Shown here piece after piece: positions 33,476 through 44,400 of a DNA stretch of 64,000 bases. Under the pieces are notes generated by a model. The model worked only from the letters and a program-made list of their open reading frames with translations, ran no database searches and was not told where the DNA came from. A program made the translations under genes and the position numbers. Source of the stretch: Caprimulgus europaeus (taxonomy: Eukaryota; Chordata; Aves; Caprimulgiformes; Caprimulgidae); the NCBI GenBank assembly GCA_907165065.1, contig OU015541.1:1426001-1490000 (forward strand), written 5' to 3'. Every line of letters begins with the position of its first letter. Position 1 is the first letter of the stretch.

Positions 33476-33950
33476 CTGGGGCAGGTCTGAGGGACAGTTT
33501 CAGGCATGAGCTTTCCAGTCTGTGTTTCCTTCACATTTACACACGGGAGCCCTGTGAGAGCTCTGAGCTCCACAGCTCTGCTTTCCCTGCCACTCAAAAG
33601 GCGTAATAAAAACCAAAGAGATAAGTTCTCAGAGGACTCTTTTTTTTTTTTTCCTCCTGTCCTTATCAGCAATGAATTATAAAAGAGGAGATAGAAAAGT
33701 GTGTTTGTACCTGGAGGAGAAAGTGGCCGTGCCTGTGGAGGTGCTGGGAGCCGGTGGCGGATTTTCACGCAGCTCAGGAGCGCTCTGCGCGGGTTTGCTC
33801 CATTACAGTGGACACCTCCATCCTATTGAGGTGTCTGCAAGCCCCCCCTGAGCTTTGCAAACCCTTTGGTGGTGCCCTGTGCAAAGGCTGTTGAGTGACC
33901 AAAAGTGTCATTGTCCCTGGAGTGCCTGGGGTGCTCTGCATGGCACCCTG

Positions 33951-34345
33951 GGTTGGCTCAGCCTGGACCTGGGATGAGCTTCCCAGGGCCCATGGAAGTG
34001 CCTGGAGCAGCAATGCCCCACCACAGCTGGTTTAACAGGCACCAGCTTTCACTGAATCCCAGCATTGCCTTGATGGGAAAAGCCCTTTAAGATGATCGAG
34101 TCCAACCATGAACCCAACACTGACCAGTCCCCACTGACCCATGTCCCTCAGCACTGTGTCTACACGACTCTTCAATCCCTCCAGGGATGGGGACTCCACC
34201 ACTGCCCTGGGCAACCCCTTCCAATGCCTCAGAACCCTTTCAGCAAAGAAATTCTTCCTCACATCCCATCTCAACTGCCCTGGGCACAACTGGAGCCCAT
34301 TTCCTCTTGTCCTGTCCCTTGGTCCTTGGTTGGACAGACTGACCT
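33951..34345 (-). repeat. CR1 copy with the same extra flank as 15844-16290
   Basis: The CR1-like part is about 34045-34345. The preceding 95 bp (33951-34045) matches 15844-15935 at most positions. After about 34345 the sequence diverges from the 15936-16290 copy, so the two copies have different 5' truncation points. Confidence 0.8.
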
Positions 34346-35759
34346 TCTCCAGGGTTTCCCTTGGCCACCTCAAGCTCTTGCAGATTTTGGCGCAATTTCT
34401 GCCATTTCTGGGCTTACCCTGCAAGTTGTGCCCGTGAGGTCGGGGTTTGAAGGGCGTGCAGTGATTTTTCAAGCAGGACTTTCTGCCCCATTTAACCCCT
34501 TGCACTTTTTCTGCGAGGGGGTGGTTAACACGTTCTGAAGAGGGAAGAGCCAGAGCAGAGGCCCCTTGAAGTCGCGAGTCCCTTTTCAAAACCCTCTCGA
34601 GGTGTTGGAGTTCTTTTCACAGCTGCTTGGCCAGGGGTTTGTTCTGCCTTGGTTCAGGTGTGGCTGGCCCGTTGCACCTCTGTTTCCTCTGCTTATGAGT
34701 ATTTTTTAACATGAATTTCTAACAAACTCACCCAATAGTGGTTTATTTAGTGCATATTTTTTTTTCCCAAGGCTCTTCCTTTTCTTTTTCCATCCTCCCC
34801 ACCCAGCCCATCCCCAGCAGGCCACTGGTTTACTTTTCTACACCCATTTTTTTTAAACCCCCCTGGGTTCGTGGTCTGTAGCAAACCCTGGGGGAGCAGC
34901 CAGCAGCGCTGCCTTTGCTCTTTGGTTGTTATCTCTAAAATCAGGAAGGTCACACTGCAAAAATAGAATTCCTGTTTGTGCAGGCAGCAGCGTCCTGCAC
35001 ACACCTGGGAAGAGCAAGGGGCAGAGGCTGCGGTGATGGCCCCAGCACTGTCCCCCCCTGTGGATCAGCTGCCCTGGTAATTAAAATTTCCCACCTTCTA
35101 CCTTCCCCTTGGCTTGTCCTCTCGTGCACAAAGCTGGGGGATCCTTTCCATGCCCCTTCCCCCCTGTGTGTCCCCAGGGATTACAAACCTCCCAGTTGCC
35201 AGTTGCAGCTTTTTGGGGGGCATTTTTGTGTATCTGGATTTGCAGCATTGACCACACACAGTCCCCCAGGTCCCCTCTCCCCGGGAACCCCAGTCCTGCT
35301 TCCTCCCACCATGCCCAGCCCAGGGAAAGGCTGGATCATTTCTCAGGAAAAGCTCATTACATGAGCACGGGATTTCTTTGTAAAAAGCAGCTCATGTGTT
35401 TTCCAGAACTGGATTTATTGTATTTGTAATTGTTTTATGTTTTTTCAGTCTTCCTCTGGAAGGACTCTGCACCTTTCCTGCTGCAAGGGATGTCAGCAGC
35501 ACCCTTGTTCAAGCATTATATTAGGTTTTTTCTCTGAGAATGGGGATAAACTGTGGATTTCCATGTCTCTCATGCTGGGTGCAGAGTACTAATTTAGTAT
35601 ACAGATGCTTAAAGTCTATTTTGTTAAATTTTTAGGTCAATTTTCTGTTTAATGCTTTAATGTTTAATTTTATTGTTATTCTCACAATACAAAGAGCAGC
35701 CTCAGAACTAAACCAATCCATTTACAGAGAGAGACAGACACACGTGGTTTCATACCAAG

Positions 35760-35765
35760 TTTATT
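35760..35765 (-). terminator. Candidate distal poly(A) signal, minus strand
   Basis: TTTATT on plus is AATAAA on minus. About 22 nt further on the minus strand comes a GT/CT-rich element (GTGTGTCTGTCTCTCTCTG), the usual downstream element. It could end a long form of the STMN3 mRNA or another minus-strand transcript. Confidence 0.45.
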
Positions 35766-38700
35766 TCTTTTTTTTTCTTTTTTTTAATCTTTTTTTTTTC
35801 ATAATCACTTCTTTTGCACAACAACAACCTCAAGTTGACAATGAAATGCACGCGGTAGACCGAAGGGAACCGGACAAGGCTCTGTTAGCGATGGAAAGTC
35901 CTCCCAGGACCCCGCACCAGCTCCCCACCCATCTGCCCACCCAGCACGAGCACAGGCAGCCCAGGCTGCGGCAGGAGGAGTGAATCCTGCCCAGGAAAGC
36001 AGCCGGGGTGCTGAGCCCTGGGGTTACAGCTCAGCCCCACGGCCACGCAGTCATCTTCCAAACCTCTGCCCGCAGCCCTGCGCTGGTTTGTTCCTCGTGG
36101 GGTGCACAGTTGGGTGCCAGGACTCGGTGTTTTTTAGTACTTTCCATTTTCAGAGCATTTTAGAGACATGGATGCGTTGGCTCTCCCACAGTCCCCATGG
36201 GGTAGGGAGTGTCTGCGTCCCTTTGTCACAGAGGGGGGGAAACTGAGGCACGGGGGATGCCGGGGCTGGGGTGCCTGGCTGTCCCCCACACTCGGGTCCC
36301 ACCACCCTGGAAGACCACGGAGCACCCAAGTGTAGGCGTTGGCCAGTGCCCTTCTTCTGCTTTACTTAAAGACATCTGACTACAAAGGTGGAGTTTCTTG
36401 GTCTTACTCTGTCATCTCGCCCCTAGCACGGGCAGTAAGAGATCTCTAGCACCGTACCAGCCGTTCCCTGGCTCACTGCAGGGGGCGTGAGGGTGTGTGT
36501 GCAAATACCGCTGCCGCGTGTGCACAGCCGAGGGCACAGCCACCGCCAGGGAGGGGACTAAACGAACCCCATGAGACAGGCTTTGCAAAGCCAGGGCTGG
36601 AGACTCACACCGGGCTCAGTGAAAGCAAGCAAGCTGAAGTTTACAGTTTAAAAGGAGCAGCAATACCGACCTACCCCCGAGGTAGGATGCATGCAATCGT
36701 GAACTGCCGCCGGCCCTGGAAGGTCAACTCAAAGATAACCCCGTGTCTGGGATAGAGCAAGATCTTTTAATGACTCAGAAGTAAGAAGACAAGGCATAGG
36801 CTCGGTCTAGAAGCAGTCTGAGGGGCCAGCATCCTTGAAAGCACCGATTTCCAGGCGGAGCTGAGCGCTTTGCTGTAAGGGACAAGGTGAGCACTGAGCT
36901 TTCACGTGGGGTACGAGGCCAGTTGTCCCAGCTCCGGCGCAGCTTCGCTCCTCGCCCGGCTGTCGGTACCAGCTGGGACCTCATTTAGCTTCAGCTTCTC
37001 TGTCTTGCTCAAATCAGAGGCCCTTCTCCAGGAGAGCTCTTGGAAAGGTGTGTGCATGCATATAATAAATTGTCACCATCTCATCTTTCCTCCCTCACAC
37101 AATGGGAAGGGTTCGTGGTCCAGGCAGGGATGCTGCCGGCCGCCCCGAGGATGCTCTCCCTACCAGGCACAAAGTTTTGTGTTCAGACGCTGCTGCAAAA
37201 AACGTGGCTGCTCAAAACGTGGCCACTGACTGTCGATACAAGGCTGAACTCAGAAACATCTGCGGGAATCAATGGAGAACCTCGGGCCCTGCCATAAGGG
37301 AGGTGACCCCGGGAATTGGGGGGCTGCATGCCGTGTCCGCCACTGCGGTACGTGGGAAGGGGCTGGGAATGAGGGAGGCTGGGATGGTCAGGATGTTAAT
37401 GAGGGTACGTAATTAGTCTCAATTGAGGCATGAAGTATGCTGCTGCACACAACCATCAGCAACCCTGGGAGATGGAAAGGCCATGAAATAACCGTGATCC
37501 CGGATCCTGGTTGGGCATGGCACTGGCAGCACCGTCCCCGTGGGTTTGGGGTGGCTCAGGGGGTGGGTGGACACCCCTCGTCCAGCTGAGACCGTGGGAC
37601 TTGGGACACACAGCCAAAGCAATCACACATTTCCCTGATAGTGTCCAGTGGCACTGGACAAATGTCAAGCTTCCCAACATCCCTGTGACATCCATCTGCA
37701 CCGGGCAAACACCGCTCTGCTGCACCTCAACCTCTGGCCCCAGGGATGAGGTTGTTTCCTTGGCAGGACACATCTTGGCAGCAGTGACAGAGCCTGTCCG
37801 CTGATGTTACCCATGCAAATCTCTCCCTGCACATCCCTGCTCCTCCCACGCAGGAGCTTGTCCTGCAGGAACACATTTTCCAGCCGCATCCGCTGTCCCT
37901 CACAGCACCGACCCCACGGAGGTGAGAAATGGGAGTTTCCCAGTGCTCACCCCTGCGTGAGCACCACGTGCTGGCTGCTCTCCTGCACGTTTCCCGTGGG
38001 GATTTTTGCCAGATAAAGCTATTGCAAGAGCACCTCCCACCAGAGACCCAGGCTGGGCTCTAGGGAGGGCGAGGAGAGCAGGCACGGGGCAGCACAAAGG
38101 ACAGGGATGGAAGATCCAGGCTTGGATCCAGGATGCAGGATGCATCCAGAGACTGGACTTGGATCTTCCTGGAAGAAGATCCAGGAAGATTCAAGTCCAG
38201 AGGCTCGGTAGCTGTTTGGGAAGGACGGCTCTAACCAGCACAACCTGCCACTGACCCCTGCTCCTTCAGCACACGCCAAACCTCACGGCTTCCCGGGGAA
38301 CAGCCAGGACCCCTCACACAGGAGCTTTGGCTTAACACTAGATTATCTGTGCTGGAATTGAAGCATCACCTCTACTCCACCTCTCAGCCCTTCCTGCTCC
38401 CAGCACGAGGATCAGCCCGTCCCGCTCTCACCGCCCTGCCCGCAGGACTCGGCTGCCTCCAGCTCCCCACTCCCTGATTTTCCAGCTGCTCTCTGGTCCA
38501 GCATCCCACCCCACCAGCACCCTGCCTTCCCCAGCCCAGCCTCCGACTCCTCCTGAGCCCCAAGGAGGGAGTGAAAATGGTCATTTCTCTTGTTTTAAAC
38601 TCCTGCTCATAAGTACAACATTTCTGATAATAATAATCATAATAATCATAGTACTAAAAACGGTATTTACAACAAGCTCCAGGTCAGAATTACACACCAA

Positions 38701-41357
38701 GCAAACACTCAGCACCACAGAGTAGGACAGGGTTAATATCTCGCAGATACCTTCTCAGATCCCACCAAAGTGGGACACAGACATCTGACAGTTTCAACCA
38801 TTTCTTACACACAAACGTTTCATTTAAATTACTTTTTAAATTATTTTGTTTTTAACCTTTTTAAGATGTCTCAGCACTGGATGAATGAGGCGATGCCGGC
38901 GGTGATGCTGCGCTCTACACAGACGCTTACCTAAGACAGCTGCTACTATGAACTGATCATTAGCTACTGTTAAGAAATTCAACCCTCAGGTTCCTTCCTC
39001 TTGGCCCTAAATCTTGTTTTGATCATCCCTGGGCAGCTCTGGGGCTTTCTAGCAGTCCTGTCCTTCCCCCAGGCAGGGGGCTGGGGAGTAAGGTGGCCCT
39101 TCCTTTTAGGAGCAGAGTGTCCCCTGACATCGAACTGTGGCCATCAAGGGGTCCCTCATGATTCCAGCTGGGATTTGGGGGGAGTTTAGCAAAGAACCCC
39201 AGGATCTGATCTCCAGCAGCTGCTGCTTTTTTGGTTTTCCATGGGGTTTCTGCAACCACATGGTGCTCAGCCCAGGCAGTAATCAATTCTTTACCTAATT
39301 AAAGCACAAGGTAGGCAGAAAACTTCAGCTTCTGACCAGAGCCAGCGATGATTTCTTTTCCATCAGGAGGAGAGGGATGGGGACTGTTGTTCTCTGTGCA
39401 AACCCTTCATCTGCTCTGGCTCCTCAGCACTGCCTGCCATCGCCCCTTCACCCCCTGTGCACAGAAATGATTCCCCAAGGATCCTGCAAAGCCACCACAG
39501 AAGTCCTTCATCCCACCCATGGACTGGCTCTTTGGAGGCAGGATGTGCAGAGGACACTTGTCCCTAATAATTCAACATCTCAGTGCCTTGGATGCCCCTT
39601 TGGTTTATTCTGGGGTCTGAGAGGGCAGCCAGGATGGAGGGAACATCACAAGGCAGGGGGGAGCGGTGTCCTGGTGTAAGCAGCACCCAGGAACCCTGCA
39701 CCCCGAAACTCTGCACCCATCCGCTAAAAAAACAACCCAGGAACGTCCGAGCGCTGGACAGAGGGGAACTCTTGTTACCTTCTGCCTCAGATGGAAGCAG
39801 CCTCCTCCATCTCCTCTGAAAACCCTCGTGACAGGACCGTGCTCCCGCAGGGCTGAGTCCCCAGCGCCGCGTCCGGCGAGGCCCCTCGTGCGGGGGTGGC
39901 CGTGCCCTGCTCTCAGGTGTAATTTCCATTTAGTTTTCCAAGGCAGAGGCAGAGCTGGGACCAGGTGGGCAGGTCTGTGGATCACAACGAGAGGTTGGCA
40001 GTCCCTGGCAGGGCACGGTGGCTGCTTGGACCTCAGCTACCTCTGCAAGCTGTGGCTCCAGAAGATGAAGAAGCTCCTGGGCTTTGACAGTCTCTAGACC
40101 AGACGTTACTGCCTATTTGCACGTTCTCTGCTCATCCCTACCTCCATCAAGAGACATTTTTTTCTTAAAAATAGGATTTGAAAAGCTAAAGATAGATAAG
40201 GAATGAGCATGGGGACATCTCTTCACCTCCCCCCTTAGCTCCCTCTCACCCAAAGCCAGCCCAGGCAAGCTCTCCCTCCCAGGGTGCTACCTACAAGCCA
40301 GGGCACATCAGGCCACCTCTGGTCTCAATATCTGCCCTGTAATGGCACTGAAGAGTCACATCCATCTTTGGAAGGAAGGTGGATGATGTTCACTAAGAGG
40401 TTTTCTCTACAATGAAGCACTGTCTCTACTGGATTTATTTTCTTACTGGAGTGAAAATTCACGTTCCAGGGGGTCTGGAGAGCCCAAAGACCAAGCCTCC
40501 TCTCCCGGGGCTCCAGCAGAGCTGGGGATGCCATTGCCATCCACAGTTGTCCCAGGCTGCTTGGCCAGGACCTCTTGGTCCCCTCTGTGCCAGGGAGAGG
40601 CTGGTTCAGTCCTTGGGCTGCTCCAGCCCATGGCCAAGCAGGTGGTGCCTGCCAGGATGGGGACTTGCCATGACATGGCACCGGGCACCAAGCTCTGCAT
40701 GGAAACCCTCCTCTGCTTCCATGGGCTATCAAAAAATCATCCAAAGATGAGGACCTGGGGTCACTGCCTGGCCAGGCTGGCTCCAGACACAGCCCTGAGG
40801 TGGGGACTGCATGCCACCACTCCTCAGCCATCCCATCGCTCTCTCCTGCCACCGGCACATGCAGGGCTGCTCCCTGTTCCACTTCACACACAGAAATCAT
40901 CCCTTACTTCCCATTATCCTACAGCTGCTGTTTGGCTCAGAGCAAACACCAAGAGGAGCAGAAGCCCCGGATAAGAAATCCGTACCTCGGTGACACTGCT
41001 GGTTGAATTTATTAATATCTTAATTTGGTTTTTACATGTTTAAGAAATATTATTTTTAAAAAAGGAAAAAAAAAAAAACCCAAAAACCCTCCAAAGAAGC
41101 TGTTTGATTGACTGATCAATTCCCTATTATCTCATGTGAACTAGTTGCTATTCTTAGAGGTCCCTATGATCTGTGACTCCCCACAAGCACTGACAGTTAA
41201 GGATGCAGAGAAGCGTGTAGCTGGGGGACGAACACCGGGGGCAAGGGGGGGGATGAAGAACCGAATGTGGCATCTAGACAAACAAAATCAAACGTGTTGG
41301 TGGTGGATTGGGTGGTTTGTTAACAGGAATCAGGTGCTAGATGTGTAGAAAAGCCCT
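35766..41357 (-). other. STMN3 3' UTR and/or downstream DNA
   Basis: No coding exon recognised on either strand. Minus-strand AATAAA signals at 41008-41013 and 40434-40439 would give 3' UTRs of about 0.35 and 0.9 kb. The signal at 35760-35765 would give about 5.6 kb. A long inverted repeat lies at 38153-38200. A/T-rich blocks lie at about 38590-38870 and 41000-41100. Confidence 0.5.
38153..38200. repeat. 20-bp inverted repeat with 8-nt loop
   Basis: Arm 38153-38172 and arm 38181-38200 are complementary at 19 of 20 positions. The single exception is a G/T pair, which becomes a G-U wobble in plus-strand RNA. The loop is AAGAAGAT. The arms are embedded in GATCCAGG-rich sequence (38110-38165). 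Confidence 0.9.
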
Positions 41358-41417
41358 TTATCCAGAGATCTCCTCCCGCTGTTCCTTGTTCCTGCGGACT
41401 TCAGCTGCGTGCAGTTC
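41358..41417 (-). CDS. STMN3: STMN3 last coding exon
   Basis: 60 nt. Acceptor CTCCGCAG|GAACTGC and stop TAA at 41360-41358. It encodes [19 protein letters not shown], the standard stathmin-3 C terminus. Confidence 0.95.
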   Translation of the reverse strand, partial: ELHAAEVRRNKEQREEISG

Positions 41418-44400
41418 CTGCGGAGAGACGACACCGCGCTAACACCTCCTGCTCCTGCCATCGCCGTTTGCCTTCTCTCCCTCACACAGGGTTGGCACCA
41501 GACAAAGAAAAGAGACCAGTTTCCCATGGACACACCCCAAGGACAGTGGGTGACACCCGCCAGGAGCGAATTGTCTCATCTGCAGGAGCTTGGAGGTGAT
41601 GGAAACCTCCAGTGAAGGCATCCATGGCTCCGTTTGTCTGCAGAGCCCATCAGCCATGCAGCTCCTGGACACAGAATGGGCCTGATCCTGGGCACTTACC
41701 AACACCAGCCAGGTGGGATTTTCCCTACTGACCTTGAAGGACACATCCTCCCTCCTTGTGCTATTCCCGAGTGGAGCTGCTCCACAGCCCGCTCTCCACC
41801 AGCAACAAAACACCCACTCTCCTGCGCTCATCACTCTGGGGTGACCCTGCAAGGCCCAGAGCCCAGCACCCCCCATGGGGACCAGCACCCAGTCCCCTCC
41901 CGCGGCGTGGCACTCGCCTTCTCGCGGAGCCGCTCCCTCAAGGCGGCCAGATGTGCTTCACGGATCTCCCTGCTCAGCTCCATCTTGTAGTTGAGCTTCT
42001 CCTCGGCCAGGCGGCTGAAGTTGTTGTTCTCCTCCAGCGCCTTGTGCAGCACCTCCCGCTCGTGTTCCCGCTTCTCCGCCAGCTGCTTCAGCACCTGAGC
42101 CTCCTGGGTCTGCCCAGGCAAGGCGTTGGGAGAGATGTGAGGCCACCAAAGGGCTCTCCTAGGCTTCAACTCCCCAGAGAGGCTTTCTGACCATCTCCTC
42201 TGCTCAAAACCACTCTGCCACCCCTCTCCATCCCATAACGCTCTTGCTTGGAAGATGCTTTGACACCGTTTTTCCTGCTATGGGGCAACATCTCCTGGGT
42301 CTGGTGCTCCAGGCGGGCAGGTGACACAACACTGTGCCCACCAGCTCAGCAAATCCAAGGTGACACACGTGTGGGCACAGAGTCCCCTCTCTGAGTGTCA
42401 CCTCATTTTTTGACTTATTTCAGGTTCCTCTCCCCTTACCCACCAACATTCACAACATTTCTACTTTATTTTACTCTCCTGGTTTTCTCCTTTCCCGTAG
42501 TTTTCCCCAGGAGACACTTTATCCAGCACTTGGGAGGAACTGTGGCACAGCCAGCTCTTGGAAACTCAAGGCTGTATTTAGGTTTGGGGGTTAAGGGTGG
42601 GATGTGACAACTGCTACATCTCCTGCAGCATCAGCTGGCGAGCTGTGACACAGTCTGGTCACACAAGAGGACCCCATACTCTGTGGTTTTAAGAACAAGA
42701 GGGTAATGGTGACCATCAAGTCCAATTCCCTACCTAAACCAGGCTGCAGAACCTCATTGTGTGACTCCCACATCTCGCCTGACAGTTTAGAGTGGGATGT
42801 AAGAAGTGCCAGGACACTATTTCCAGCCATTTCAGTTGGCTCCTGCTAAGCCAGCTTTAGGGTTTGGTGCAAGTAGAACCTATCACAGAAAAGTCACTGC
42901 ACCTGCAGGACATCTCATTACCTTCCTCCTCTCTTCTGCAGCCTCCAGCCTCCTCTGCAGCTCCTCCAGGGACAGGTCCTTCTTCTTGGGGGGGGAGGAA
43001 AGGATTGGGCTCTCCGGAGATAAATCTGAAGGGGACTTCAGGATCACCTCGAAGCTCTGGCCTGATGCCCTCTTATCCAGCTGCTTCACCTCCATATCTT
43101 TGAGGGGGAAAAAATACAAAGCAGAGGCTCTGTGGGCCCTCTGAGCTGGGTGATTTTGCTCTCCAGAAATTCCCCATTTCCAGAATTCCCCCGTTACTGA
43201 TCAGCCTCCCCCCTCTCCCCAGATCAATGCAATTAATTTAAATTCACAGTGTAGCTACAGAAATGCCAAAATGTGGGTGATGGCAATAAAATAAACTGTG
43301 AAAGGAGATGATAGAGAGAGATCCTGGGCTGAGACATGGATTGCTGCTCCGGGATGGGACAGCCCAGCGTGGGAGCAGGTCACCTACCTCCATACTGGTA
43401 GATGGTGTTGGGATGGGGCTGGGTGTGGAAACAGGAGCAGATGAGGGAGAGCAGAGACAGCTCCTTCATTTTCTCCTTGTAGGCTGAAAAAAAAGGAATA
43501 GCAATGAGAAGAGAGTCCAGAGAGCTCCTTTTCATGGAGAGATGAAGCAAGGAGACACAAAGAAACCCACATGCAGCTACCAGACTCTACAGAGGCTTTT
43601 CCAGGCTGCCATAGCTTGCCAAAAGGTCCCCAAGGAACGTTGGAGCAAACTAAATTGGCTGCCAGGGTGGCAAATGTCATGGAAAGACACACAGCAGGAA
43701 TTTACATCTAGAGGTATGAGTTTCTGTGCAGGATTTTCCCTCCAAAGGTGGTGAAACACTGCAGCCCGTGTGGATAACCATGTCAAAACCCTGGTGCCCA
43801 GACCCTTTCTCCATCCACTTCCAGGCTCAGAGGTAAAATGTCACCCACCAACAGCTGGAAACACGGCTCACCCCTGGCAAGGGCCTGATCCTCCACAATT
43901 CAGCATTTCTGGGTGAAGAGGCAGGCAGCTACGTGGAGAAAAAACGGGCATTGAGTGAAGGAACAGCTCAGGGGTGCTGCTAACGGGGGCAAGTGCTGGA
44001 ACCCCACTTCCCAAGGTGCCTCCTCCCTGCAGGAGCAGATGAGGGAGGATAAGGATGGATGGAAGTGGATCTGTCACCACCGTGGCCCACGCAGGCAAGG
44101 GCTGGCACTGCTCTGCAATCACAGCAAACCTTGTCCCCTGCAGAGGACAGGGAAACCCAGGATCCCTCTGAGCTCTGCTGCTGTGAGCCCTCCAGTCTGC
44201 TCATCGTTCCTGTGACTGGAGGGTGCACCATGGCACCCTGGGGCATCACAAGTGCACCCACAGCACCCACAGCACCCACAGCGCCCACAGCGCCCACAGC
44301 GCCCACAGCGCCCACAGCACCCACAGCACCCACGGCACCCACGGCACCCACGGCACCCACAGCACCCACAGCTTGCAGTGGGTCTGGTTCTGGGGCAATC

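Larger units (their letters stand above)
32001..35759. other. Intergenic, GMEB2 start to STMN3 end
   Basis: No gene recognised. It contains a short 11-bp tandem run of CTCCGTGTCCC units (about 32036-32071) and CR1 copies at 32674-33475 and 34045-34345. The rest is unique sequence with T-rich patches near 33640 and 34755. Confidence 0.65.
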
